A DNA stretch of 64,000 bases from positions 1,302,001 to 1,366,000 of the forward strand of contig CP080408.1 in the NCBI GenBank assembly GCA_019448215.1. Direction: 5' to 3'. Of this stretch, positions 46,698 to 55,154 are shown piece by piece. The position numbers and the translations under genes were made by a program. Below the pieces are notes generated by a model, which was given only the letters and a program-made list of their open reading frames with translations, made no database searches and was not told the origin of the DNA. This DNA comes from Thalassovita mediterranea (GTDB lineage Bacteria; Pseudomonadota; Alphaproteobacteria; Caulobacterales; Hyphomonadaceae). Every line of letters begins with the position of its first letter. Positions within the stretch are counted from its first letter, which is position 1.

Positions 46698-47450
46698 CTA
46701 GAATGGGCGGTTGTAGCCGGGGCGGCGGTTATAGCCTGCCGGGCGGACCGAGGTGATGTTGTCGTTCAGCCGATAATAGCCGGTTTCGTCCACCGACCGG
46801 TCGATGATCTCGCAGCGGCCGCGATAGTTCGGGTCAGTACAGACTTCCCAGACGCCGCGATTGACGACGATGGACGAGACCTTGTCGTTGAACCGCAGCT
46901 CATTGAGGTGCGGGATGGCACCATTCACTGGCAGGGCGCTGCCGCGGAACTGCGGGTCGGCGAACAGGATCAGCGGTGCATCACCGCGGCCGGGGCGGCC
47001 ACGGTCATAGCCGGGACGTCCACGATCATAACGATCATCACGGTTATAACGGCCCCCGCGATCATAGCGGCGGTCATTGCGGCCCCAGCGGTCTGCGACA
47101 GGGCGGATCGAGGTGATCTTGTCGTTCAGGCGGTAGTCGTTGAGCTCGCCCTCGCGGTAGCTGAGGATCTCACAGCGGCCACGGAAATTCGGGTCAACGC
47201 AGACTTCCCAGCTGCCGCCATGGATGCGGATGGAGGAGGCCTTGTCGTTGAAGCGATACTGGTTGAGGTGCGCGATCGGGCCGGTCACACGCAGCGATTG
47301 GCCGCGAAAGTCAGGGTGCTGATAGATGATGGCAACGCCGTCGCCGCCTCTGTTATAGCCATGCCCGCTTGGGCCATATTGCGCCATTGCAGGCAGGGTG
47401 AAGGCTGTCAGCGCAGCAAAACCAAGGGCGATTTTCTTCAGAGGGATCAT
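46698..47450 (-). CDS. Beta/gamma-crystallin-like secreted protein with Arg/Asp-rich linker
   Basis: This 250-residue protein (ATG 47450, GGAG eight bases upstream) has a signal peptide (MIPLKKIALGFAALTAFTLPAMA), two Greek-key double repeats and an Arg/Asp/Gly/Tyr-rich linker of about 45 residues between them. Each half follows the crystallin pattern of a Tyr/Trp-rich strand, then C..PNFRGRCEI or C..PNYRGRCEI, then DYRLNDKITSIRP or YYRLNDNITSVRP. These proteins bind Ca2+ or build stable extracellular structures. It is probably periplasmic or surface-exposed. Confidence 0.88.
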   Translation of the reverse strand: MIPLKKIALGFAALTAFTLPAMAQYGPSGHGYNRGGDGVAIIYQHPDFRGQSLRVTGPIAHLNQYRFNDKASSIRIHGGSWEVCVDPNFRGRCEILSYREGELNDYRLNDKITSIRPVADRWGRNDRRYDRGGRYNRDDRYDRGRPGYDRGRPGRGDAPLILFADPQFRGSALPVNGAIPHLNELRFNDKVSSIVVNRGVWEVCTDPNYRGRCEIIDRSVDETGYYRLNDNITSVRPAGYNRRPGYNRPF

Positions 47451-47564
47451 AGTCCGGTCTCCAGATCTGTCTTTCCAGCCTAAACTAGCAAGACCCGGCT
47501 GAACCTCTGACAACCGGGTCTTCAGACAAATGCTGAGCGATGCGGACCGTTCCAGATCGCGGGT

Positions 47565-47876
47565 CTATTCGGCCGCGTCCATCAGGCCGCGCATCTGGTC
47601 GATCCAGTGGAGCCAGGCCTTGCGGCCGGGCTCTGTCAGGAAGATGCGCGTCTGGGGCTTCTTGCCGACGAACCGCTTTTCCTGACGCACATAGCCCGCC
47701 TCCTCAAGCTTCTTCAGATGGGTCGAGAGGTTGCCATCAGTGGCGCCGACCTTGTCGCGCAGCTCGCCGAAGATGGCGGGGCTGGCCGAGGAGAGATAGG
47801 CCATCACACCGAGCCGCAGGCGGCCATGTATGACGTCATCTATCTGGCTGTGATCAAAAGGGTTTTCGTTCTCCAT
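47565..47876 (-). CDS. Winged-helix transcriptional regulator (HTH_34/ArsR-MarR-like)
   Basis: This 103-residue protein has one winged-helix domain: IFGELRDKVGATDGNLSTHLKKLEEAGYVRQEKRFVGKKPQTRIFLTEPGR, with the recognition helix GNLSTHLKKLEE. It contains no obvious ligand domain. It starts 11 bases after the upstream membrane gene and is therefore co-transcribed with it. The operator-like repeats at 48523-48577 are a likely target (inference). Confidence 0.88.
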   Translation of the reverse strand: MENENPFDHSQIDDVIHGRLRLGVMAYLSSASPAIFGELRDKVGATDGNLSTHLKKLEEAGYVRQEKRFVGKKPQTRIFLTEPGRKAWLHWIDQMRGLMDAAE

Positions 47877-47887
47877 GACGGTCTGCC

Positions 47888-48508
47888 TTACACGACGCCC
47901 GACGGTTCGTCGCGCAGCATCAGGAGGCCTGGCAGCAGGACACTACATGCAGCGGCAAAGGCAGCGGCGAGATAGAGCTCAGCTGTGTCGATGATGAGGA
48001 TGGTCAGACCGACAAAGGCAATGGCGAGGTAGCCTGCGAGCTTTAGCCAGCCGACCTTTGCGATTTCGCCGCTGACGAGCTGCGAGATGCCATAGACGCC
48101 CAGCACGAGCGGAATGGACCAGGTGAAGCCGTAGGAGGCTGCGCCGTCGAGGAATGACTTGATCGTGACGCCGGCAAAGAAACTGCCGAGCACGAAGCCG
48201 GATGCCATCCAGACGGTTTCGGACACGCGGTTTCCCTCGGAAGATTGGCCGGGCTTGTCATGCGGAAAGGCCTTGGCGAGCAGGAAATAGCCGCCCAGTC
48301 CCAGAACGATGAAACCAGTCCACATGATGCCAAGCGCTTCGGGACCGAAGCCGAGCATGCCGGTCGCAATGAGATAATGGCCGATATAGGCCGCCGTCAC
48401 GAGGCCGCCCCACCAGACAAGGAAGCGCCCGCCCAGCAGCGGTGCATTTGCGCCCGCTTCAGCAAGCGAGCGGACATAGGCAAGATCGTCAGTAGCAGTT
48501 TTAGACAT
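47888..48508 (-). CDS. Six-helix membrane protein of unknown function, partner of the regulator
   Basis: This 206-residue protein (ATG 48508, GGAGGA four to five bases upstream) has a short cytoplasmic N-terminus and about six hydrophobic helices (for example LLGGRFLVWWGGLVTAAYIGHYLI and GLTILIIDTAELYLAAAFAAACSVLLPGLLML). I do not recognise the family. Its promoter carries repeats that look like regulator binding sites, so the two-gene unit is probably self-regulated. Confidence 0.7.
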   Translation of the reverse strand: MSKTATDDLAYVRSLAEAGANAPLLGGRFLVWWGGLVTAAYIGHYLIATGMLGFGPEALGIMWTGFIVLGLGGYFLLAKAFPHDKPGQSSEGNRVSETVWMASGFVLGSFFAGVTIKSFLDGAASYGFTWSIPLVLGVYGISQLVSGEIAKVGWLKLAGYLAIAFVGLTILIIDTAELYLAAAFAAACSVLLPGLLMLRDEPSGVV

Positions 48509-48522
48509 TTCGTCCTCCAATA

Positions 48523-48577
48523 ACTTTGAAATACAAAGTAGGCATAGAAATGAACTTTGTCAAGCAGAGTGCTTTGT
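48523..48577 (-). promoter_or_regulatory. Promoter with overlapping operator repeats of the membrane protein-regulator unit
   Basis: On the minus strand a perfect -35 TTGACA (48558-48563) lies 17 bases from the possible -10 TACTTT (48535-48540). Overlapping them is a perfect palindrome, ACTTTG-N5-CAAAGT (48523-48539), and another ACTTTG at 48554-48559 and a GCTTTGT at 48571-48577. The repeats cover the polymerase contact sites, so a bound regulator would block transcription. Confidence 0.6.
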
Positions 48578-48750
48578 GAGGTCGCCTAAAGGGAGGCGGA
48601 GGGAGCTGGAGACGGTTGGCGGGAACCAGAGAGGGTCCAAGGGGAGGATTAGGCCGTATGGAAAGTGCAGGGGAAACTCAGCCCTGAAACCGGTGTTTTC
48701 ACGGTGCAGTGACGGTTTACTGGCGGTGTTTCTGCCGGTACCGGCGAAAA

Positions 48751-49593
48751 TCAGGCAGCGACAGTGAGGTCGCCCGCGTCGACATTCCGGTTATAGCCGC
48801 CCCGGAAGGCGCGCGAAGGCTCAAGGCCTGCGATGAGACCCGCTGCCGATTCCCCTTCGCCGAGAACGAGCAGGCCGCGCTCCGAAAGCTGGCGACCAGC
48901 ATTCAGGAGCGCCTTGATGCGGGCCTCCTTGGTCATGTCGGTAATGACATTGCGGCACAGGATGACATCGAACATGCCGAGGCCCTCTGCCGACTGCATG
49001 AGGTTATGTGTGCGCACGCCGATCTGGCTGGCGAGGGCGTGAGAGACCTGCCACTCGCTTGTGTCGAGGCGCGTGAAGTGTGCCAGCATCCGGCGGGCCG
49101 AAAGGCCTTTCTGGATTTCGAAATGGCCGAAGATGCCAGACCGGGCAGATGCGCTGGTGCGCTCACAGATATCGGTCGTGACGATTTCGATCTGGACGTC
49201 TTCGAATGCCTTCTTGCCCATTTCCTGGATCAGGATGGCAAGCGAGAGCGCTTCCTGTCCGGTCGAGCCACCGGCGCACCAGATCCGGATGCGGCCGTCA
49301 TGCGCCCGCTTGGCCAGTTCTGGCAGGACGAGTTTCACAACCCGCTCCAGCGTGCCGCGATCGGAGAAGAAGCGCGTGCGCTTGGAGGTCAGGGCCGCAG
49401 CGATTTCGGTGCTGAGCTTGCTGTCGGGCCGGGCAGTCAGGATGGCGACAAGGTCTTCTACGCTGGAGAGGCCTTCACGGCGCAGGATTGAGGACAGGCG
49501 GGCATCGACCAGATAGGACTTCGTCGGCGGGATGTGCTGACCCGACCCTTTACGGGCGAGCTCTGCAATTTCGCGAAAGACGGTCTCTTCCAT
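48751..49593 (-). CDS. CheR-family protein methyltransferase
   Basis: This 280-residue protein has a CheR N-terminal helical domain (1-70) and a SAM-binding core with IWCAGGSTGQEALSLAI, EIVTTDICERTSASARSGIFGHFEIQKGL, and FDVILCRNVITDMTKEARIKALLN. The usual NVLIYF motif reads NVITDM, which is divergent. CheR methylates Glu residues of chemoreceptors. It lies with a CheY and chpT, not with a chemoreceptor cluster, so it may have a different target. Confidence 0.88.
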   Translation of the reverse strand: MEETVFREIAELARKGSGQHIPPTKSYLVDARLSSILRREGLSSVEDLVAILTARPDSKLSTEIAAALTSKRTRFFSDRGTLERVVKLVLPELAKRAHDGRIRIWCAGGSTGQEALSLAILIQEMGKKAFEDVQIEIVTTDICERTSASARSGIFGHFEIQKGLSARRMLAHFTRLDTSEWQVSHALASQIGVRTHNLMQSAEGLGMFDVILCRNVITDMTKEARIKALLNAGRQLSERGLLVLGEGESAAGLIAGLEPSRAFRGGYNRNVDAGDLTVAA

Positions 49594-49667
49594 ATCCAGT
49601 CCAGTCCGGTCCGATCTCGTCCAGGTGAGCTATTGATCCTGCCGGGCGCGGTTGCGCCCCATCAGCA

Positions 49668-50033
49668 TCAGATGAGGCCCACCTCTGCAAATTTGCTTTC
49701 GATGATGTCGGCATCGAAAGGCTTCATGATGAATTCGTTTGCGCCAGAGCGCAGGGCTTCGCCGATATGTTCGGCGTCATTTTCGGTCGAGCAGAAGACG
49801 ACGACAGGCTTGCGGCCTTCATGTTCGCGGCGAAGGGCGCGCACGAAGTCCAGCCCGTTCATGATCGGCATGCTCCAGTCGAGCAGGATCGCATCAGGCA
49901 TGTCACGGCGGCAGGCATCGAGGGCTTCGGCGCCATCGCTGGCTTCGCGGGTCTCGAATTTGAGGTCCTGAATGATACGGCCAGCGACCTTGCGCACGAC
50001 CCGGGAGTCATCGACGATCAGGCAGGTTTTCAT
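49668..50033 (-). CDS. CheY-like response regulator
   Basis: This 121-residue protein is a lone receiver domain: acid pair D8/D9, phosphorylation site D52, T83 and K104 in IMKPFD. There is no output domain, so it signals through protein contacts. It lies between cheR and chpT; in Caulobacter, as I recall, the genes next to chpT also include a CheY-like and a CheR-like protein. Its kinase is unknown. Confidence 0.93.
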   Translation of the reverse strand: MKTCLIVDDSRVVRKVAGRIIQDLKFETREASDGAEALDACRRDMPDAILLDWSMPIMNGLDFVRALRREHEGRKPVVVFCSTENDAEHIGEALRSGANEFIMKPFDADIIESKFAEVGLI

Positions 50034-50101
50034 GTCGCGAGCCCCCTAGCTAAATGCGCGCAGAACAACCCAGCATGGACACACTCCGGTTAACGAGCAG
50101 T

Positions 50102-50758
50102 TTAGCCTTCGGCATTGAGGCTGGTTGCCTTGAGCGTGATCTGCTCTTCCTCGGTCTCCACGCTGAGGTCGCCGCCAAGGCCTTCTGCGATGATGCGCGT
50201 GAAAAGCGGCTGCACGGTGCGGGCCGACCAGCCCTCCTCTGGCACGTCGCCTGCGATGGCAGACGCGGTGTCATCACGCAGCTTGCAGCGCTTGCCGGCA
50301 GCGCGGACGACGATGCCAAGGCCTTCGACTTCGTTGCGGACCTTTACGACGATCGAGCCACCGCGCGGCAGACAGTCCATGGCGAGCATGACCATGTTCA
50401 TGATCAGGCGGGCATGAGAGAAGCTGAGATGCTCTGTCTCAATGTCCCATTCGAGTTCGGGCTGCTTGTTGTGGTGGGAGACGAAACTTTCAGTGATCTG
50501 CTTGGCTTCGTGAATGTCTGCGGCGCCGTTCGAGAGGCCGACAGAGCCAAAGGCGTAGCGCAGGAACTTCAGCTTGCAGGCCGCGCTTTCAGCGCCGTCA
50601 TAAAGGAGCTTTTCGGCCTGGACCCGCATCTCGGAGTCCTGCGGCTCGTTCATGAAGTCGAGCGCGTTCGTGATCGAGGAGACCGACGAAACGAGGTCAT
50701 GGCAGATACGCGAGGCGATGTAGGCCGATAGGTGCGCCGGATCGATGGTAGCTTGCAT
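50102..50758 (-). CDS. chpT: Histidine phosphotransferase ChpT
   Basis: This 218-residue protein has the dimerisation/phospho-helix ASRICHDLVSSVSSITNALDFM with H20 as phosphorylated His, and a degenerate ATPase-like domain with DCLPRGGSIVVKVRNEVEGLGI. In Caulobacter ChpT passes phosphate from CckA to CtrA and CpdR, linking cell-cycle timing to DNA replication. GAGG lies five bases before the ATG. Its presence is strong evidence for the CckA-ChpT-CtrA phosphorelay in this organism. Confidence 0.93.
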   Translation of the reverse strand: MQATIDPAHLSAYIASRICHDLVSSVSSITNALDFMNEPQDSEMRVQAEKLLYDGAESAACKLKFLRYAFGSVGLSNGAADIHEAKQITESFVSHHNKQPELEWDIETEHLSFSHARLIMNMVMLAMDCLPRGGSIVVKVRNEVEGLGIVVRAAGKRCKLRDDTASAIAGDVPEEGWSARTVQPLFTRIIAEGLGGDLSVETEEEQITLKATSLNAEG

Positions 50759-50838
50759 GATGGCCTCTTGAGTGTCCGCAAAGAGAACGAATCTAGCTGA
50801 TTCGGGCCATTATGACGCCCCAAGTGGCAGCGTTGCGG

Positions 50839-51078
50839 TCAGCTATCGAGGTCTTCCGGGCGCTCTATGTCGTCATGCCCGCTGCGCGCGCTGTGAAAGG
50901 TGAGCCAGAAGAGGCCGACCGAAAGGGCGATACTGGCGAGTGCGCCAAGGCCGTAGGCGATCCAGCCATGCATGCTCATCGTCACGCCAAGCTGCGCCCA
51001 CATCATGCCGACGCCGATGCCGGCCAGAATGAGCACGCCAATCGCGCCGATGATGAAAATGATCGTCAGTCGGGTCAT
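50839..51078 (-). CDS. Small two-helix membrane protein (79 residues)
   Basis: This protein has two hydrophobic helices (about 4-28 and 38-60) and an acidic tail (GHDDIERPEDLDS). No family is recognised. It lies 23 bases after the ydbL stop on the same strand, so it probably belongs to the ydbH-ynbE-ydbL transcript and follows chpT only by position. Confidence 0.65.
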   Translation of the reverse strand: MTRLTIIFIIGAIGVLILAGIGVGMMWAQLGVTMSMHGWIAYGLGALASIALSVGLFWLTFHSARSGHDDIERPEDLDS

Positions 51079-51101
51079 GAACCAAGAGGTAGGGCAGAAA
51101 T

Positions 51102-51455
51102 CTATTTCTGCGACCAGGTCCCGCTGTCATCCATGATGTATTCGCCCGGCTCTGCCTTCGCGATCAGGGTTTCGCCGGTGACGCGGGCGACCTGTTGCGG
51201 CGTGGCGCCCGTGCGCTCAGCCGTTTCGCCATAGGCGGCGCGGCGACGATTGTTGATATCCTGCACGAGGCGGACAACCGAAGCGTCTGCGCTGCCATCG
51301 ACAATACCCAGATAGCCATCGATGCGCTCACCCACGATACCCTGATCCTTGGCCGCTTCCAGTTCTGGATTGGCCGCAGCGGCGGGCGCTGAGAGGGTGA
51401 GGGCTGAGCTGGCAATGAAGAGCGCGGAGAGGGCGATGCGGAGAATATTGGCCAT
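51102..51455 (-). CDS. ydbL: YdbL family (DUF1318) periplasmic protein
   Basis: This 117-residue protein has a signal peptide (to AAAA at about residue 28) and the DUF1318 pattern LEAAKDQGIVGERIDGYLGIVDG, NNRRRAAYGETAERTGATPQQVARVTGETLIAKAEPGEYIM. In E. coli YdbL acts as a chaperone for the YdbH-YnbE bridge. It follows ynbE by 23 bases, the same order as in E. coli, which confirms the assignment. Confidence 0.92.
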   Translation of the reverse strand: MANILRIALSALFIASSALTLSAPAAAANPELEAAKDQGIVGERIDGYLGIVDGSADASVVRLVQDINNRRRAAYGETAERTGATPQQVARVTGETLIAKAEPGEYIMDDSGTWSQK

Positions 51456-51478
51456 ATCTGAATCCTTGGTCCTTTGAC

Positions 51479-51667
51479 CTAGAAGATGTCCGGGTTGGAG
51501 GCGATCAGGTCCTCGACTTCTCTTTCGAGCTTTACGCGGATCTCCTGTTCAACCTTTACATTGAGATTGATGGTGATGGGCTCTGTCGGCGCCTGCACGC
51601 GTACGGTCGGCGTGCACGCAGCAATAATAGCGACAAGGCATGGGGCCAGAATGGCGGCTTTTTTCAT
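51479..51667 (-). CDS. ynbE: YnbE family outer-membrane lipoprotein
   Basis: This 62-residue protein (ATG 51667) has a lipoprotein signal ending IIAAC and the YnbE core CTPTVRVQAPTEPITINLNVKVEQEIRVKLE. In E. coli YnbE forms the outer-membrane end of a beta-stacked bridge with YdbH that moves phospholipids through the periplasm. Length and motif are normal. Confidence 0.93.
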   Translation of the reverse strand: MKKAAILAPCLVAIIAACTPTVRVQAPTEPITINLNVKVEQEIRVKLEREVEDLIASNPDIF

Positions 51668-51734
51668 GTTCACAGCTCTCATGGGCATTCACTCTACAGC
51701 ATAGTGCCTGAACCTGATTTGAACAGATGCTTGC

Positions 51735-54700
51735 TCATGGCTCAGACGGGTTGTCACCTGCGGGGGCGTCTTCACTTTCCTCTTCATCCGGTGCGTCATC
51801 GCCCGTAAGCGAGCCATTACGGACCTCTGCGAGCCAGTCGGTCCCGGTTATGCTCTGGCTGCTGCGGATCAGTTTGGAAAGCTCTGAATCGACGCCGATA
51901 TTGAAGGCGAATGGCGCGCCGCCAAGCACGTCCGGCGACTTTCCGACCAGCTCCAGCGTGATCATCATACTGCCGGTGAGGTTGCCGTCCGCGCCGACCT
52001 CCAGCACCGAGAACTCAAAGTTTCGGAGCGCGCGGAAGGCCATGTCGACACGTTCATCTGCTTGCGAGGCCGCGTCTGCAACGCTGCCCGTATAGGCGAT
52101 CGTACCGCCTTCCTCGTCGGCGCGAAGCACGGCGTTGCGAATGAAAACATTGGCGCCGCGAAGCTCTACCGGGAAGGTACCGGAAACTGTGCCGTTTGCG
52201 TTGATGTCCGGCAGGCTGAAAACCTCGATGAGGCGCGAAAGCTCAATCTCGCGGGCGGTGATCTCGACGATGTCGCTCGTGCCCGCGATCGTCCATTGCG
52301 ACTGGTTTAGCAGCAGTGTGCCGCCTGCAAATGGCCAGGAAGCACGCTCGATGATCGCCGCGTCTGCCCCGAGAATCTGGAAGTCGATTTCACCGTCCCG
52401 AAGAGGAAGGCCAGGATTGATTTCTCCGACGGTCACCTTCTGGCCGGGCGGCGTGTGGAGCTCGAGCAGCTCGTCAAAATCAATGCGGCCATTGATATTG
52501 TTCACCGCGCCCACACGCAGCGTGTCGAAGCCGAAATCCCGCACCTCGACAAATCCAGTACCGCTGAGGTCGCCGCCATCGATGAGGAGGGACGCGGCGG
52601 CATTCAGGCGCCCACGTGCGTTCGACAGGAGGCCGCGCACACGTTCACTGAGGGCCGTTGGTTGGAAACCGCCCGGCTGGAAAACAAGGTCGCGGGAGCG
52701 CAGCGATGCTTCGCCATCAAGCTCTACCAGGTTGAGCGTCATCTGCAGGTCGGCGATCTCGCGCTGGCTCCGACTTGTCCGTAGCGGCCCGCTCAGCTGC
52801 ATGATGCCGTTTGCGAACTCGGCGCTGAGGTCGGTCTGCAGGGGCTGGTAGATGGGGTCTTCATTCTTGTCGCGGATGATGACCGTGCTTGCACTGCCAG
52901 AGCCTGCAATGCCGGTTTCAGGCAGCGTAGCATCCAGCGTCAGTGACTCGATATCGATGAGCGCGGGCACGAGCGAGCCGGTCAGCTCTGTGCGCCGGGT
53001 GCGCGCCGAGAAGGAGAGCGGGCGGCCCGTTTTAAAGCCAAGCTCTGGCCGCGCGGCGGCGATCACAAGCGTGTTCTCGCCGATCTTCAGGTCTGCGGTC
53101 ATCTGGCGGCCGGTGAGGCTGAGGCTTGCTGTGCTGGCCGCGCGCCAGTCCAGAACGCCATCATTGAGGGCGATGGTGCCGGATGTGCTCTCACTCTCGA
53201 ACGGTAGCTCAAGCGAGGCGACGCCAAGCTGTCCTGAAATCGCGCCATTTGCCCGCCGCAGCAGGCGGCCGTCCTGCGGGCAGAGCTCTGTCAGGAAGGC
53301 GCCAACGCGGAGCGTATCGGGCGAGGTGAAACCGTCGGATTTAAGGCCGATGCAGCGTGTACTGAAGGATTGGACGCGCAGCGGGTCTGAGAGGCGCGCG
53401 TCGACACCGCCAAATATGCTGGTGTCGGCAAAGTCGAGGCCAAACATGCGACCATTGATGCTGGCCGTGCCCACAGCCTGGAGGCCGGGCTCAGCGGCTT
53501 GTGTGTTCAGGGTGAGCTGGTCGAGATTGACGGACAGGGTGAGCCCGTCGGCGCGCCATGGGGCAATGCGTAGCCTGCCTGTTTCAAGCAGGACGCCTTC
53601 TGAGGTGACGCCAGCCTGTTTCACATAGGCATTGAGGGAGGGGAGCGACGGGCCATTGAGGGCGGCGACGCCGCTCAGTTCTGTGCGCCCGTTCGAAATG
53701 GTCAGCACACGCTCACTACCGGTGGGGGCGAGCGAGAATTGCGCGCCGTTGGCGGCAGTCGCGTTGATCTTGTCGCTTGTCTCCAGCGTCCAGCCGGTGC
53801 CGCGCTCAAATCCGAAACGGTAGGAAGCGCCAAGCCTGAATTCATTCAGGGCAGCTGTGAGGCCGCTGCGCAGCGCATTGCCATGCGCGGTGAAGGGGGG
53901 ACCTGACCGCAGCGGTGAGAGGAGGTCGCGGCTCGTCTCCCGCGGGACGGACGCCTCTGCGATAGTGAGGTCGCCTGCGAGCGCGGCTTCGTTCAGCTGG
54001 TCGTCCACCTCGCCTTCGCCCGTCAGGGTGGTGCGGCCAAGCGATATCCCGGCAAGCGTGGCGGCCTCTGTGCCAATGGCCAGCGTGCCTTCCAGCGGAC
54101 CGGAGCGCGAACGGGCAGCATCCAGCGTCAGCGTCGGCGAGGTCATTACGTTTTCTTTGTAGCGCAGCGTTGATGCTTCGCCCGAGACTGCGAGCGAACG
54201 CAGGAAGCCTATGGGGCCATGCTCCGCGGTGTCGAGCTTACCGGGGTTGATGCCGGCGGTGCCGGTCAGGCGGAGGTTCTCAGCGGCGATGTCCTGCGCG
54301 GCGCTCTCTTCGGCCTCGAGCGTGAACTCCAGCGTCGGGCGAAGGGATGGGGTCAGGCTGGCATCGAGAAGGATGTTGCGGCCACGATAGGCGTCAAAGC
54401 GCGCATCGCTCAGCTGGAAGCGGGCGCTGCCCTGTACGGCGGCCCCGATGATGGAGAGGTCCAAGCGGCCTTCCTCTATCTTCAGCCGCCCCTGTTCTGT
54501 TCGAAGGTCGGCTGGTTCTGCACGGGCATGGATTTCGGCCTGCAGTGGCAACTGTGCATTCACATCGCCATACATCTGGATATCGCCTGCGGGCGTCGCG
54601 ATCTCGACGCGGGCATTGCGCATGCGGATGGCGGGAATGTTGAGCTGGGTCTCGTCTGAGCTGTCGCTGGCAGCGATGTCTTCGAGGCCGCCAAGCGTGA

Positions 54701-55055
54701 CACTTCCGTCGGAATTATATTCGAGCCGGATGACCGGATCATCGACACTGACGAGGCGGACGCTGGGTGAGAAGAAGCCCGGCCAGTCGAGGTCGACCTC
54801 CAGCTTGCCAGCTTCGAGAGGCCTGCGGTCCGTCTGGTTGGCGACGGAGATTTCGCTCAGCGAGACGCCGGAGAGGCCGAGCCGGTCGATATCGAAGCTG
54901 CAGGTCAGGTCGTTGGCGGCGCACCAGCGTTCTGTGTAGTGGCGCGCGATCGACTGGCGCATGAGCCAAATCGAGACCAGCGCCAGTAGAATAAATCCCA
55001 CGACAGCACAGCTGATGGTCATCCATGGACGATTTTTAATCAAACGCCTGATCAT
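51735..55055 (-). CDS. ydbH: YdbH family AsmA-like intermembrane phospholipid transport protein
   Basis: This 1106-residue protein (ATG 55055) has one N-terminal membrane helix (about 12-33) and then about 1050 residues of beta-rich, repetitive sequence of the AsmA/TamB/YdbH kind. Recognisable pieces include GKLEVDLDWPGFFSPSVRLVSVDDPVIRL near the start and GEINPGLPLRDGEIDFQILGADAAIIERASWPFAGGTLLLN in the conserved C-terminal region, which is the YdbH-type 'dicarboxylate transport' domain. Together with YnbE and YdbL it forms the bridge that moves lipids to the outer membrane. Confidence 0.9.
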   Translation of the reverse strand: MIRRLIKNRPWMTISCAVVGFILLALVSIWLMRQSIARHYTERWCAANDLTCSFDIDRLGLSGVSLSEISVANQTDRRPLEAGKLEVDLDWPGFFSPSVRLVSVDDPVIRLEYNSDGSVTLGGLEDIAASDSSDETQLNIPAIRMRNARVEIATPAGDIQMYGDVNAQLPLQAEIHARAEPADLRTEQGRLKIEEGRLDLSIIGAAVQGSARFQLSDARFDAYRGRNILLDASLTPSLRPTLEFTLEAEESAAQDIAAENLRLTGTAGINPGKLDTAEHGPIGFLRSLAVSGEASTLRYKENVMTSPTLTLDAARSRSGPLEGTLAIGTEAATLAGISLGRTTLTGEGEVDDQLNEAALAGDLTIAEASVPRETSRDLLSPLRSGPPFTAHGNALRSGLTAALNEFRLGASYRFGFERGTGWTLETSDKINATAANGAQFSLAPTGSERVLTISNGRTELSGVAALNGPSLPSLNAYVKQAGVTSEGVLLETGRLRIAPWRADGLTLSVNLDQLTLNTQAAEPGLQAVGTASINGRMFGLDFADTSIFGGVDARLSDPLRVQSFSTRCIGLKSDGFTSPDTLRVGAFLTELCPQDGRLLRRANGAISGQLGVASLELPFESESTSGTIALNDGVLDWRAASTASLSLTGRQMTADLKIGENTLVIAAARPELGFKTGRPLSFSARTRRTELTGSLVPALIDIESLTLDATLPETGIAGSGSASTVIIRDKNEDPIYQPLQTDLSAEFANGIMQLSGPLRTSRSQREIADLQMTLNLVELDGEASLRSRDLVFQPGGFQPTALSERVRGLLSNARGRLNAAASLLIDGGDLSGTGFVEVRDFGFDTLRVGAVNNINGRIDFDELLELHTPPGQKVTVGEINPGLPLRDGEIDFQILGADAAIIERASWPFAGGTLLLNQSQWTIAGTSDIVEITAREIELSRLIEVFSLPDINANGTVSGTFPVELRGANVFIRNAVLRADEEGGTIAYTGSVADAASQADERVDMAFRALRNFEFSVLEVGADGNLTGSMMITLELVGKSPDVLGGAPFAFNIGVDSELSKLIRSSQSITGTDWLAEVRNGSLTGDDAPDEEESEDAPAGDNPSEP

Positions 55056-55154
55056 TCCGTATCCAGATGCTGCATCGCAGCGACTAATGCAGATGTAATG
55101 GAACACCTGCTTGCAGAAGCCCCCGTCCCTGCGATAGCTACAGTAGCGGGGCTA

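Noticed and set aside
48576-48767. A 63-codon plus-strand frame after the membrane protein promoter
   Set aside because: It is Arg/Gly-rich with no ribosome site and no homologue I can recall, and it runs into the promoter and cheR end.
50092-50107. CtrA site TTAA-N7-TTTA next to chpT
   Set aside because: One mismatch in eight fixed bases and a position just before the chpT stop, not in a promoter. I mention it only within the ChpT note.
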